Source: Spirochaetales bacterium (GTDB lineage Bacteria; Spirochaetota; Leptospiria; Leptospirales; Leptonemataceae). Taken from it: 64,000 nucleotides of DNA. Location: contig JACKOY010000001.1 in the NCBI GenBank assembly GCA_024233935.1, positions 124,001 to 188,000 of the forward strand, read 5' to 3'. Both the position numbers and the translations under genes were made by a program. How positions within the stretch are numbered: the first letter of the stretch is position 1; each line of letters begins with the position of its first letter. Below are positions 1-9,894 of the stretch, in pieces. The notes below the pieces were generated by a model. It did no database searches and had not been told where the DNA came from. It worked only from the letters and a program-made list of their open reading frames with translations.

Positions 1-2
1 AG

Positions 3-767
3 GATCTTTCAGGGTCCGGGATCGCGGTGCCCGATTCGGTTTCGGAGCGGCGAAGCGCGATCGTAGAAATGAACACGGCGGTATCGTCGGAAGAAGTTCA
101 GGTGGCCGCAGCGGCCCTGGAGAGCGCGCGCATTGAAGTGCGTTCTCTCGAAGCACTCATAGAAGAAGCAACCATCCGTTCGCCGATTGCCGGAGTCGTC
201 GCTTCCCGGGAGCTGGAGATGGGCGAAACGACCACCGAGGGGCAGACCGTGTTCACCGTCGTGCGAATGGACCGCCTGGTGGTGAGCACGGCGGTCCCGG
301 AAGAAGACCTTGGCTCCATTGCTATCGACCAGGCTGTGGATCTGTCTTTTGACGCCCGCTCCGGCGAACAGCGGCAGGGAACCGTCGAGCGGCTTTCGCC
401 GTTGATTGATCCGGCCACGCGCACCGCGGAAGTCCGCATCGCGCTTCCAAACCAGGACCGGGCCATTCGTCCCGGTATGTTTGCACGGGTTTCCATTACA
501 ACGGCGGTGCGTGATTCCGCGCTCTGGGTGCCACGTTCTGCACTTCTTCCGGCCACGTCCGAAGACGGGGAAGTCCAGGTATTCGTGGTTCAGGAAGGCC
601 TCGCATTTCTGCGCACCATTGAACCCGGCTCGATATTCCAGGAGCGCGTCGAAGTGCTGAGCGGTCTGTCCGTCGGTGAACAGGTAATCGCAGGCGGAGT
701 TCTTACGATTCAGGACGGCATGACCGTGCAGACTCAGAGTGCCGGCGATTCGGAGGGTACGCCATGA
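3..767 (+). CDS. RND efflux periplasmic adaptor (HlyD/MFP family), 5' partial
   Basis: This is the membrane-fusion subunit that would link an inner-membrane RND pump to an outer-membrane channel in the periplasm. The frame is open to the left edge, so the N-terminus lies outside the window; a GTG at 27 is only an internal codon choice. The visible part has the end of the coiled-coil hairpin (runs of A, E and L), the lipoyl half with 'RSPIAGVV', a beta-barrel region and the 'RPGMFARVSI' strand near the C-terminus, all typical of the family. Its stop overlaps the start of the next gene (ATGA at 764-767), so it heads the translationally coupled efflux operon. The two RND permeases encoded at 3779-9894 are the probable partners. 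The family call is sure; the substrate is unknown. Confidence 0.9.
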   Translation, partial: DLSGSGIAVPDSVSERRSAIVEMNTAVSSEEVQVAAAALESARIEVRSLEALIEEATIRSPIAGVVASRELEMGETTTEGQTVFTVVRMDRLVVSTAVPEEDLGSIAIDQAVDLSFDARSGEQRQGTVERLSPLIDPATRTAEVRIALPNQDRAIRPGMFARVSITTAVRDSALWVPRSALLPATSEDGEVQVFVVQEGLAFLRTIEPGSIFQERVEVLSGLSVGEQVIAGGVLTIQDGMTVQTQSAGDSEGTP

Positions 768-2275
768 GGCAACTGGCGAGCCTGAGCCTGGCCCTGCTTG
801 CTGCGTTTTGCGCGCCGCATTGCCAGGAGGCCCTCGAAATTCCGGAATTGCTGCTGGTGCCACCGGCAAGCACGCGCCCTGCTATCGTCGCCTCTTATCC
901 TTCTCCGCTTCAAACGAGCGTAAGCAAGAACGACAACGTTTTCGTCGAGTTCGATCGCGAGATGGATCAGGAGGCCACGGCCCTGGCGTTTTCCGTCGGC
1001 GGCGCCACACCGCCATCGGGCGACGTGCACTGGGCTGGCAGACGAATTTTGTTTTCGCCGGATCCCGAATTCGTACCCGGCACGGACTACGTGCTTCGCG
1101 TGGGAGCAACCGCCGAATCAAAAGACGGAGTGGCCCTCGGTGTCGAGTACCTGGTGCACTTCCTGGTCGGGACCCGGTCCGACGGCCCGGCGGTTGTGGC
1201 GGTGGATCCGTCGCCCAACGCTCAGGGCGTGGCCACGACGGCGCCGGTCTCGCTCTACCTTTCTAGACCGATGGATCGCGCCTCCGTGGAAGCCGCGTTC
1301 TTTCTTTCGCCTTCGGTCGCGGGCGCTTTTCAGTGGAGTGTCGCTTCCGATAGCTTCGTATTTCAACCCTTCAGCGCCCTCGTGGACGGCACGACCTATG
1401 CCATCAACCTGGGAACGGGCGCTCGCGATTCGGAAGGCATAGCGCTGGGAGACGTTTTCAGCTCCAGTTTCCGCGTGGGCTCCGACTTTGTGCTACCGGT
1501 TGTTCTGGGTGTGCGCGAATTTGGAAGCCCCCTTGATCTCATTAGTCCTGCCGCTGGTGTCAGCAAAGACAGCCAGCTTGAGATGCGTTTCAGTGAGGCG
1601 ATGGACTTTGCACAAACCCAAAACGCGTTTCAACTCCTGCGCCGGGACAACAATACCATCGTCAGTGGTCACTTCGAATGGAACGCCGCCTTTGATACCG
1701 TGCGCTTCGTTCCGGACGAAGCGCTCGAACCGGAGCACGAGTACCGCCTGCTCCTATCAACCGGTGCTGCTGATCTTGCCGGCAACGCGCTCGCCCTGAA
1801 CTTCGTGCTTGATTTTCGAACGGATGCAAGCGCGGGGGCATTGAACTCCGATTACCTGGACCTCCTGAGTCTTGACAAGACCCAGCCGCTTCCAGCCGAA
1901 ACGCTATTTCTCGATCCGGTCAACCTCTCTGTAATCAGCGTCGCCGGCAGCAACGGGCCCACCGGCGGTCCGGCGCGTCTGGAGTTGACCTTTTCGCGCT
2001 CGCTCGATCCGGCTACGGTCGCCGAAAACTTTTCCGTCAGTCGCGTGATTGGCCTGGATCCTCCGCTGAACCCGGTCGTGAGCGGTGTGCAACTGCAGCC
2101 AGCCGGCGCCCTCCCGAATGCCCGCCTCATCATCTTGCTCGACTCTTTAGGACAAAACGAGTATCACCTGACCCTCTTCGGCGGACGTAACGGAATTCGC
2201 TCCGCGCCCATCGGAGCCGAAACCGGCACCTGGCTTGAGACCGATCCAGAGTTCTTCTTTCGGGTGACCCCATGA
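764..2275 (+). CDS. Lipoprotein with SbsA/Big_5-type Ig-like domains (first of a pair)
   Basis: Probable exported lipoprotein of 503 aa. It starts with a hydrophobic signal peptide ending in cysteines (C17/C21 region), a relaxed lipobox of the kind spirochaetes use. Three or four repeats follow, each containing 'F-x-R/E-x-MD' and 'Y-x-L/N-x-x-x-G-A-x-D-x-x-G-x-x-L'. This is the signature of bacterial Ig-like Big_5 (SbsA) domains found in surface proteins. The start overlaps the adaptor stop (ATGA), and the stop overlaps the next gene. Its place between adaptor and permease genes suggests a role with the pump, perhaps as an envelope scaffold, but that is inference from position only. I see no TolC-type outer-membrane channel features in it. 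Confidence 0.75.
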   Translation: MRQLASLSLALLAAFCAPHCQEALEIPELLLVPPASTRPAIVASYPSPLQTSVSKNDNVFVEFDREMDQEATALAFSVGGATPPSGDVHWAGRRILFSPDPEFVPGTDYVLRVGATAESKDGVALGVEYLVHFLVGTRSDGPAVVAVDPSPNAQGVATTAPVSLYLSRPMDRASVEAAFFLSPSVAGAFQWSVASDSFVFQPFSALVDGTTYAINLGTGARDSEGIALGDVFSSSFRVGSDFVLPVVLGVREFGSPLDLISPAAGVSKDSQLEMRFSEAMDFAQTQNAFQLLRRDNNTIVSGHFEWNAAFDTVRFVPDEALEPEHEYRLLLSTGAADLAGNALALNFVLDFRTDASAGALNSDYLDLLSLDKTQPLPAETLFLDPVNLSVISVAGSNGPTGGPARLELTFSRSLDPATVAENFSVSRVIGLDPPLNPVVSGVQLQPAGALPNARLIILLDSLGQNEYHLTLFGGRNGIRSAPIGAETGTWLETDPEFFFRVTP

Positions 2276-3777
2276 CGCTCGACTGGCTGCAGTCTGCGCG
2301 CTTTCTTTCCGGACTTGCCTGTGCAGTCGTGCTCGCGGTGTTTCTGCCGAACTGCACGGACGAGGCGCTGGATCGACTGCTTCTTCCGGGAGGTGGCGAG
2401 CGTCCGGTGGTTCTCGCCACTTCTCCGGCCGATGGAAGCCTCGGTATCAGTCCCAATACAGAAACCTGGGTTCTTTTCAACATGCCCATGGATAACCAGA
2501 AAACGCAGGATGCCTTTCGTTTGATCGGGCAGGGGGGCTCCGTGTCGGGCAGTTTCTTGTGGCAGGGCAATCGTATGGAGTTTCACCCCGCGACTCCGTA
2601 CAACACCGGCGAATACACCATGATCGTCGGACGGGCTTCCGAATCGGGCGCCGGCGTTGACCTGGGCGAAGAAGTTACCGTGCGCTTTTCACCGGGTTTT
2701 GACCACGAACGTCCGCGTCTTGTTTCATCGTCTCCCGTGGCCGGCGCAACCGCGGTCAACGCAAACACAACGCTTGAACTGAATTTCTCTGAGGATATTG
2801 ACTCCGCGACTATCGGCGATGGCCTGACTCTGTCCCCGACCGTAAACTATACGATCAGCCAGATACCGGCAAACCGCATTACGCTGATCCCCACGTCTCC
2901 GCTGCCAAACGGAACCTATGTGGTGCGACTGAATACGGATCTTGCGGACCCCTCCGGCAACCAGCTGGCCGGTGAAGAGGTCATCAGCTTTACAGTCGGT
3001 TCGGATTTCGCAAGCCCCGTCTTGCTGAGTGCCCAGGCAGGCGTCGTGCCATTGGTAAACGGTCAGTTTGTGGCCGGCGTCGATCGTTCGGCGCCAATCG
3101 TGCTTGGTTTTTCTGAACCAATGGACCGTCTTTCTGTTGAGCAGGCGTTTTCATTGTATCCCCCGGCCCTCGTTTCTTACAGCTGGAATCTTGCGTCCGA
3201 TGCTTTGACTCTTTCCTTCACCGGCGGCCTTCAACCCGAAGAGAATTATGAACTGCAAGTTGATAGTTCAGCGGCCGACCTGCAGCAAAACACGACCGGC
3301 CAGAATTACGCGTTTTCGTTTCGCACGGATGGAGCGTCGTCTCAGAGACCCCGCGTGCTCGACCTGCGGCAACTGCAGTCGTCCGCACCGGGCCTGGACC
3401 AGTCGACGCCGGTGTGTTGCGGTCCTGCTCTGACGGACCTGCAGCCCCTTGATGTTTTACAGGAAGTCGACAGCGACCCGGTGCCACTCAGCACCAGGTT
3501 CGTCTATGCGCTGCGACTTACCTTCAGCGCTTCAATGCTACGCAATAGCCTGGGTGCTGAGACATCGCTTTCCCGTGTGCACGATCCCGGTGCGACCACA
3601 TTGGCGATTTACGGTCTCGATGTCAGTGCGAACGTCATGACCCTGGTCTTCGAAGGGCCCTTCGTCGCCCACGCACCGGGAGAAACTCCAATCTGGCGTT
3701 TGCGCATCGGCGGCGACGCCATGGACGTAAACGGAAATACGATGGGGTCGGATTTCGACTTCTACTTCACCTATTGA
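2272..3777 (+). CDS. Lipoprotein with SbsA/Big_5-type Ig-like domains (second of a pair)
   Basis: This 501-aa paralogue of the preceding gene has a signal peptide with the lipobox-like stretch 'FLPNC'. At least three Ig-like units follow, each carrying 'NMPMD', 'FSEDID' or 'FSEPMD' followed by a 'G-x-Y-x-x-x-x-x-x-A-D-x-x-G/Q-N' strand turn. The ATG overlaps the upstream stop (ATGA at 2272-2275). The stop lies one base before the first RND permease, so the four proteins are made from one message. Tandem duplication of the lipoprotein gene is likely because repeat layout and order match the neighbour. A cell-surface or periplasmic location is inferred from the signal peptide; the function is not recognised. 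Confidence 0.75.
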   Translation: MTLDWLQSARFLSGLACAVVLAVFLPNCTDEALDRLLLPGGGERPVVLATSPADGSLGISPNTETWVLFNMPMDNQKTQDAFRLIGQGGSVSGSFLWQGNRMEFHPATPYNTGEYTMIVGRASESGAGVDLGEEVTVRFSPGFDHERPRLVSSSPVAGATAVNANTTLELNFSEDIDSATIGDGLTLSPTVNYTISQIPANRITLIPTSPLPNGTYVVRLNTDLADPSGNQLAGEEVISFTVGSDFASPVLLSAQAGVVPLVNGQFVAGVDRSAPIVLGFSEPMDRLSVEQAFSLYPPALVSYSWNLASDALTLSFTGGLQPEENYELQVDSSAADLQQNTTGQNYAFSFRTDGASSQRPRVLDLRQLQSSAPGLDQSTPVCCGPALTDLQPLDVLQEVDSDPVPLSTRFVYALRLTFSASMLRNSLGAETSLSRVHDPGATTLAIYGLDVSANVMTLVFEGPFVAHAPGETPIWRLRIGGDAMDVNGNTMGSDFDFYFTY

Positions 3778-3778
3778 T

Positions 3779-6700
3779 ATGATCTGGCTCTGCATCCGTC
3801 GTCCCATCGCCACGACCATGGCCTTCGCGGCGCTCTGTCTTCTCGGTACTGCGGCCTTTGTACGTCTTCGTCTGGATCTGTATCCGCGCATCGAAGTGCC
3901 CACATTGACGGTACTGACTCCTTACCAGGGTGCCGCGCCCGATCTCATCGAAAACCTGGTCACGGCGCCGGTCGAACAAAGCCTCAGCGCTGTGGCGGGC
4001 GTACGGACTCTCAGATCTCGCTCGGAGGCAGGGCTCTCGATTGTGACCCTCGAACTGGAGTGGGGTAGCGATCTCAACCAGTCGAGCATGCAGGCGCGCC
4101 AAAAACTGGATCTTGCGCGCGCGCGCCTGCCCGAAGATGCCGGGCGTTCCCTGATTCTTCAATTCGATGCGGCCGAGGAGCCCATCCTGACGATCGTGGC
4201 GCACCCGTCCGGCCTGGATTTCAGACTGCTTCGGGATTACATCGAAACCAACGTTCGGCCGCAGCTGGAACGCACGCCTGGTGTGGCAGCCGTTGGTGTT
4301 TTCGGCGGGCTCCGGCGTGAGATCCAGGTGGAGGTGGATCCGGAACTGGCCAGCACGCAGCAGGTTCCGCTTTCACAGGTCGCCGAAGCCCTGGCCGGGG
4401 CCAACTTCAGCTTTCCGGTCGGCAACGTCCGACAGGGCGATCAGGAATTGGTCGTCCGGGTCGAGCACGAATTTCCCGATGTGAACGCGATCGGCAACAC
4501 GGTTGTGAGCGTCGGCCAGTCGGGCGAACCGCTTACGCTGAACCGACTTGGCAGCATCGTCGATGGCTATCAGGATCAGCGTGGCGCTGCGCTCTACAAT
4601 GGAAATGAATCGGTCCTGATTACGATCCGTCAATCGGCCGGGACCAACACCGTGGATCTGGCCGAAAGAGTGCGCGAGCGGTTGGAGCGGATCAACACCC
4701 AGGAGTCCCGGCGCTTTGAGCTTCGCATTGTTCGTGATCAATCGCGATATATCGTCGAGTCGATTGATGCCGTACGCAACGCGGGTCTTCTCGGGGCCCT
4801 GATGGCGGGCCTGGTGCTGTTCGCCTTTCTCGGCGATGTGCGCACTGCTTGCATCGCTCTTCTGGCAATTCCGGTTTCGATACTGGGCACGATGTTGCTC
4901 ATGTATGCTTTCGAAGTCACCCTCAACCTGATGAGTCTGGGCGGACTTGCCGTGGGTATTGGCATGATGGTGGACAACGCCATCGTTGTTCTGGAAGCGA
5001 TTTACGCGCAGTTCGAAGGCGGCGAAAAGAACGCCCAACAGGCTGCTTTGAAAGGGACCCGTAGCGTTCACGCTTCGGTCACTGCATCCACGCTGACATC
5101 TCTGGTCGTCTTTGTCCCGGTTTTGTTTGTGCCGGGCATTGCCGGAGCAGTTTTTCGCGACCTCGCCCTGACCATCTGCTTTGCGCTCGGCATGTCACTG
5201 TCAACTTCTCTAACGCTCGTGCCGACAATTGCCGCGCGCATTGGCCCGCGGGCCGGGCGAAGCGGTGGCTTCGCCGGTCTGCTCGAGTGGAGTGAAGGGC
5301 GCATTGTTGAGGTTCTGAGGAGAGCCCTGAAGACGCCCCGGATTGCGATCGCCGTGCTTGCCGGCCTTTCGCTTTTCGGTGCGGTCCTTCTGTCGATTCT
5401 GGACCGGCGCCTGTTTCCCGCTGTGGATCGCGGGGAAGTCCTCGCGCGCATTGAGTTGCCGGCCGGCGTGTTGATCAAAGACGCGACCGCGTTTCATCGG
5501 CGACTGCAGCAGGATCTTATTCGCCGGGGACTGGTTTCGCATGCAGTTGCCCGGTTGGGTTACGAGCCCGATGATTTTGTGGGGCGCGCCCGTCAGACCG
5601 CGCGCGTATTCACGTCCCGGAGTTTCTTTCGCGTGCATGGAGACGCCGGAAATTCGGAGACTCTCAAGAACCAGATCGTGATGGCCCTGGCGAGCGCCGG
5701 TCTTGCCGACGCGCAGGTTGTTTTGCGCGGAGATCCCATTGAGGAACTGTTGGGCCTTTCCGGGGACGATTTTTCCGTGGAGGTCAGTGCCGTCGATCGC
5801 GCGTCCGGTCGGCGCTGGGCCGACACCCTGGCCGAGGATCCGGCGCTCAGCTCCGCTTTTGGTAAAATTCGTTCCACGTCCCGTGCCCACGACCCGGAGT
5901 TTCGATTGCAACTCGATGGTCTGCGCGTGGCTTCTTTCGGCCTTGATCCGCAATCCGTTACCCGTTCGCTTTCAGAGGCTCTGGCGGGCCGGGTGGCTAC
6001 CGTCTTTCGACAGGGAGATCGACGAACGGACATTCGGGTGCGCTCGCGGGGCGCCGCCGGTGCGCGGCCAGAGGACTTACGGCGGGTCTATCTCACTTTG
6101 AACGATGGGGCGCAGGTCCGTGCCGGGGGCCTTATGAATGGTGCGCACGCCCGCGGTTATACAACTCTCCTGCGCGAGAATCAGCGGCGTGTGGAGCGCC
6201 TCAGGTTTCTGGAACCCGTTTCGGATGTGGACCCGTCGACGGCAATCAACAGCCGACTGGCGTACTACGCTGCGCCCGCCGCGCGCGACGGCGTTCGGAT
6301 GCGGCTTCGTGGAAATAGCGATCAACTCAATGATTCTCTGGCGGCGCTGGCAATTGCCTTCGCGCTGTCCTGCGTGCTTGTCTACCAGGTGCTCGGCGCG
6401 CAGTTCGAATCCTTGCTGCATCCGTTCACGCTCGCATTGTCCGTGCCGGTCATGTTGTTCGGCGCGGCGCTGCCGTTGGCGCTTTTAGGCCATCAGCTGA
6501 GCATACCGGTTGCCATGGGGCTTGTTTTGCTTATCGGGATCGTGATTAACGCCTCCATCATGCTGTACGAAGCGATCGTGGCCAGGGCAGTGAAGCCCGC
6601 CGCTCTTTCGGCTCACGAGCTGGAGGAGGTGCTGGTCGCGGCAGTGCGCGAGCGAGTGCGCCCGATATTTCTGACCACGATGACCACGATCCTGGCGCTG

Positions 6701-6862
6701 TTGCCCCTCGGTCTGGGTTGGGGGGCCGGGGCGGACGTACAGGCTCCTCTGGCGGCTACGGTCATCGGGGGGCTCGCCTTCGGTGCGTTTGCTGCGCCGA
6801 TCGCCTTTCCGCTCCTGTATTTCGTGGCCGAATCGCTGCGGCGTCCCGGGAAAGCGCCTTGA
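3779..6862 (+). CDS. RND efflux transporter permease (first)
   Basis: Inner-membrane proton-driven pump subunit of the AcrB/MdtB/CusA superfamily, 1027 aa, the usual length. It shows the N-terminal 'RRPIAT' segment leading into TM1, two large periplasmic loops, and the duplicated TM bundles. The TM4 motif 'GIGMMVDNAIVV' carries the proton-relay Asp, and TM10-11 contain 'MGLVLLIGIVINASIMLYEA'. The gene starts one base after the upstream lipoprotein stop, and its stop overlaps the TTG start of the second permease. The pair could form a mixed trimer as MdtB/MdtC do; that is inference. No metal-binding methionine cluster was noticed, so a drug, lipid or solvent substrate is as likely as a metal. 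Confidence 0.92.
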   Translation: MIWLCIRRPIATTMAFAALCLLGTAAFVRLRLDLYPRIEVPTLTVLTPYQGAAPDLIENLVTAPVEQSLSAVAGVRTLRSRSEAGLSIVTLELEWGSDLNQSSMQARQKLDLARARLPEDAGRSLILQFDAAEEPILTIVAHPSGLDFRLLRDYIETNVRPQLERTPGVAAVGVFGGLRREIQVEVDPELASTQQVPLSQVAEALAGANFSFPVGNVRQGDQELVVRVEHEFPDVNAIGNTVVSVGQSGEPLTLNRLGSIVDGYQDQRGAALYNGNESVLITIRQSAGTNTVDLAERVRERLERINTQESRRFELRIVRDQSRYIVESIDAVRNAGLLGALMAGLVLFAFLGDVRTACIALLAIPVSILGTMLLMYAFEVTLNLMSLGGLAVGIGMMVDNAIVVLEAIYAQFEGGEKNAQQAALKGTRSVHASVTASTLTSLVVFVPVLFVPGIAGAVFRDLALTICFALGMSLSTSLTLVPTIAARIGPRAGRSGGFAGLLEWSEGRIVEVLRRALKTPRIAIAVLAGLSLFGAVLLSILDRRLFPAVDRGEVLARIELPAGVLIKDATAFHRRLQQDLIRRGLVSHAVARLGYEPDDFVGRARQTARVFTSRSFFRVHGDAGNSETLKNQIVMALASAGLADAQVVLRGDPIEELLGLSGDDFSVEVSAVDRASGRRWADTLAEDPALSSAFGKIRSTSRAHDPEFRLQLDGLRVASFGLDPQSVTRSLSEALAGRVATVFRQGDRRTDIRVRSRGAAGARPEDLRRVYLTLNDGAQVRAGGLMNGAHARGYTTLLRENQRRVERLRFLEPVSDVDPSTAINSRLAYYAAPAARDGVRMRLRGNSDQLNDSLAALAIAFALSCVLVYQVLGAQFESLLHPFTLALSVPVMLFGAALPLALLGHQLSIPVAMGLVLLIGIVINASIMLYEAIVARAVKPAALSAHELEEVLVAAVRERVRPIFLTTMTTILALLPLGLGWGAGADVQAPLAATVIGGLAFGAFAAPIAFPLLYFVAESLRRPGKAP

Positions 6863-9800
6863 ATAAACGCCTGAACCATATTGTAAGACGGCCCGTACTC
6901 TGCCTGATGGCGACGGCTGCTCTTGTGTTGCTGGGCATTGCCGGCCTCTCCAGGTTGCCGGTCGCGTTGCGTCCAGGCGTGACCGAATCCGGCGCCACGA
7001 TCATTACACGCTACCCCGGCGTTTCCGCCGCCAGGATTGAGCAGCAACTTACGATTCCGGTCGAGCGAGCCGTGTCCGACCTGGGTTCGATCGAAAGCAT
7101 TGTGTCTCGTTCCGCCGACGGCGAGTCCCGCGTAAATCTGATCTTTTCGGATTCTGCTGCCGACCGCTTCCTGTTGCACGAGATCAGCGAGCGTCTGGAA
7201 TCGATTCGACACCTGTTCCCGCGGGAAGTGGAGGAGCCGGTTGTCGTGCAGTACGATCCATCGAACCGTCCCGGCTTCGTTGTGGCCTTCCGGTCCGATT
7301 TTCAGGATGCCATCGCCCTTCGCGAATACGTGGAGGAACGCGTCAAACCTGCGTTCGAGCGCATCAACGGCGTTTCCGAAGTATTCGTTGGCGGCGGGGC
7401 TGAAAGAGAGATACAGGTGCTTCTCGACGCGCCGCTCTTGCCCGGTCATCTCCTTTCGGGCCAGGAAGTCGCTGCTGCCATTGCGCACGGCGGCCCGGAA
7501 GCTCCGATTGGACGAGTTCAGAATCGGACCGAGACCGAGGTCCAGGTGACCAACCGCTTTGACGATGCGGCCGCGATCGCCGCCGCCGCCATCACCAGCA
7601 CGCGCGGTATTTCTTCGGTGGCCACAGTTGCACGAGTGCAGCACGGCCATCGTGAACCAGAGACGATCGCGCACCGAAATGGCGAGGACCGAATCTCATT
7701 GTACGTTTCGCGGGCCGGCGGCGCCGGTGCTCTGGAGTTTTCTGCCCGCTGCGCGACCGCGCTACGCGGTCTGGATCTTCCCCCCGGTCTGTTTCATGAG
7801 ACCACCTTCGACGAAGGACAATTCATTCGGGACGCAATTGAGGGCGCCGTGCTCGCGGCCGCCTACGGAGGTCTGACCGCGATTGTTGTGCTGCACCTTT
7901 TTTTGGGACGCTGGAAGTCCACGATTCTCACAGCGCTCATGCTTCCACTCTCCATACTCGGGACCTTTTTCTTGATGTTTGTGACCGGAACCGGGATCGA
8001 CGTTATGAGCCTCTCGGGTCTTGCGCTCGGATCCGGGATGCTGATTGATGCGGGCGTAGTTGTTTGCGAATCGATTGAGCGCGAATGGAAACGTGCTATT
8101 GATCCGGTCGCGGCAGCAGTCGGGGCAACTGCGCGGGTGCTTCCGGAACTGATTGCCGCAACGCTTACGACTCTGATCGTCTTCTCGCCGCTCGTGCTCT
8201 CCCGCCGCGATTTGCGTGAGCAATATGCAGGTCTTTGTCTGACGCTTTCTTTTGCGCTTATTCTTTCTCTAATACTTTCACTGGTGGTTTTGCCCGCGTT
8301 CAAGCTGGCCGTCGATTCCCCGCACGCCCCGGCCGCACCCCGGTCTCGTATTTCCCGCCGCGAGCGTGTTCTGAGAGTTCTGCAATCCGTTCAGCGTCGC
8401 CTTCTGTTTGTGTGCCTGCGATGGCCAAAACTGACGGCCGCGGCGACTTTGCTTTTTATGTTCGGACCGCTGGGGTTCTTTCTAATGGAGCTCGAAAGCC
8501 GGGCCTTGCTGGATTCCTCGGAAATTCAGGCAACCATCGATCTGCCTACGGGAACTCACCTGGACCGGACTGCGCAACTTGTTGAGGGCATTGCTGCCAC
8601 GGTCGGCCGGCAACAGGGAGTGGCGGCGGTTAGTGCCCGTATTGAAAAGTGGCACGGCACCCTGTACATCGAGCCGGCCGGGCCGTACCGGAGTCCCTCC
8701 GGCGTACATAGACTTGTGGAGCGGCTGCGAGGTGCGGTTTCTGCCGACCCGGAAGTGTTTGTCCATTTTGAAAGCGACGCCGGCGGGCAGGGTGGCCTGA
8801 CGTTGCACTTTTTGGGCAATGATGAATTGGGCTTGCGAACGCTTGCCGGTCGCGTTGCGACAGAATTGCAGTCCGGAGTTCCCGGGATTGATCAGATCGT
8901 GTATCACTTTCGAGAGCCTCGCCAGGAACTCGTAATTCATCCCCGATCCACTCTGCTGGCCCGGGCGGGACTCTCAGTCGGCGACCTTGCCGGTATGCTA
9001 CGGCAACTCGTCGCCGGAAGCGTCGTTGCTCATCTTTACGAGGGCGGCCGAGAAGTGGACATTCGTGTGCGCGCTTTCCCGGAGCAGGTGAAAAGCCCGG
9101 CCGACCTGCAAAAAATCCGTTTCGCGCTCGGCGATCGTGTGCATCCGCTGGTCTCCCTGGCATCCCTTTCCAACGGAGAGAGCCCGGCCCAACTCTGGCG
9201 GCGCGACCGGCGTCCCAGTGTGTCCATCGGAATCCATAGCCATGATCGCACGTTGGATTCCCTCGCGGTCGACGTGGAAAGCAGACTGAAGGCATTCTCG
9301 TTTCCTGCCGACTACACCTGGCGCTGGGACCGGATGTTTGAATCTGCCCGTGCCGCCCGGGGCGATTTGCTTGCGGGTGTTGTCTTTGCAATACTCGCGG
9401 TCTATCTGCTGCTTGCCGCGCTGATGGAGTCGCTCACCCGACCCTTTCTGATATTGCTGACGATACCGATGAGCGCAGGCGGTGTCTGCCCGGCGCTCGC
9501 GGTTGCGGGCTATCCCCTGGGAATGTCCGCGATTCTTGGGCTGCTGATTCTGTGCGGCATAGTAGTGAATGGCAGCATCCTTCTGCAGGCAAGTGTGGAC
9601 GAAAAGATCGGTTCGCGCGGCGCCGGGAGCCTGGATCCGACGGCAGCCCTGCGTGCAGTTGCGCGCGCGTGTCGTGTTCGTCTGCGGCCCATTCTTATGA
9701 CCGGGTTCACGACCCTCGCGGGTGTGCTTCCGATGTTGTTCGCCGGGGGCAGTGGCAGCGAACTCTGGAGGCCGCTTGCAGTCAGTGTATTCTTCGGGCT

Positions 9801-9894
9801 GTTGTTTTCCGTTCCGGTTACACTGCTTCTGATCCCGAATGCAACGCTCGCGCTTCTTACGATCAACCACAGGAGACTGACAATTGGCCGCTGA
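6859..9894 (+). CDS. RND efflux transporter permease (second)
   Basis: Second, diverged RND permease of 1011 aa, reading from a TTG whose last two bases belong to the TGA of the first permease, a strong sign of translational coupling. An upstream in-frame start at 6718 would place about 47 unrelated residues before the conserved 'NKRLNHIVRRPVL' N-terminus, so I rejected it. It has the two TM bundles and periplasmic loops of the family. In TM4 the usual 'DNAIVV' is 'IDAGVVV', keeping the Asp but changing its neighbours. In TM10-11 'GIVVNGSIL' is present. The presence of two unlike permeases in one operon suggests a heteromeric pump. Its end overlaps the start of the next gene by 11 bases. Confidence 0.92.
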   Translation: MNKRLNHIVRRPVLCLMATAALVLLGIAGLSRLPVALRPGVTESGATIITRYPGVSAARIEQQLTIPVERAVSDLGSIESIVSRSADGESRVNLIFSDSAADRFLLHEISERLESIRHLFPREVEEPVVVQYDPSNRPGFVVAFRSDFQDAIALREYVEERVKPAFERINGVSEVFVGGGAEREIQVLLDAPLLPGHLLSGQEVAAAIAHGGPEAPIGRVQNRTETEVQVTNRFDDAAAIAAAAITSTRGISSVATVARVQHGHREPETIAHRNGEDRISLYVSRAGGAGALEFSARCATALRGLDLPPGLFHETTFDEGQFIRDAIEGAVLAAAYGGLTAIVVLHLFLGRWKSTILTALMLPLSILGTFFLMFVTGTGIDVMSLSGLALGSGMLIDAGVVVCESIEREWKRAIDPVAAAVGATARVLPELIAATLTTLIVFSPLVLSRRDLREQYAGLCLTLSFALILSLILSLVVLPAFKLAVDSPHAPAAPRSRISRRERVLRVLQSVQRRLLFVCLRWPKLTAAATLLFMFGPLGFFLMELESRALLDSSEIQATIDLPTGTHLDRTAQLVEGIAATVGRQQGVAAVSARIEKWHGTLYIEPAGPYRSPSGVHRLVERLRGAVSADPEVFVHFESDAGGQGGLTLHFLGNDELGLRTLAGRVATELQSGVPGIDQIVYHFREPRQELVIHPRSTLLARAGLSVGDLAGMLRQLVAGSVVAHLYEGGREVDIRVRAFPEQVKSPADLQKIRFALGDRVHPLVSLASLSNGESPAQLWRRDRRPSVSIGIHSHDRTLDSLAVDVESRLKAFSFPADYTWRWDRMFESARAARGDLLAGVVFAILAVYLLLAALMESLTRPFLILLTIPMSAGGVCPALAVAGYPLGMSAILGLLILCGIVVNGSILLQASVDEKIGSRGAGSLDPTAALRAVARACRVRLRPILMTGFTTLAGVLPMLFAGGSGSELWRPLAVSVFFGLLFSVPVTLLLIPNATLALLTINHRRLTIGR

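Noticed and set aside
6718..6858. Upstream extension of the second RND permease
   Set aside because: The extra residues are Gly/Arg-rich, overlap the first permease, and do not resemble an RND N-terminus; the TTG at 6859 fits the family and the coupled junction.
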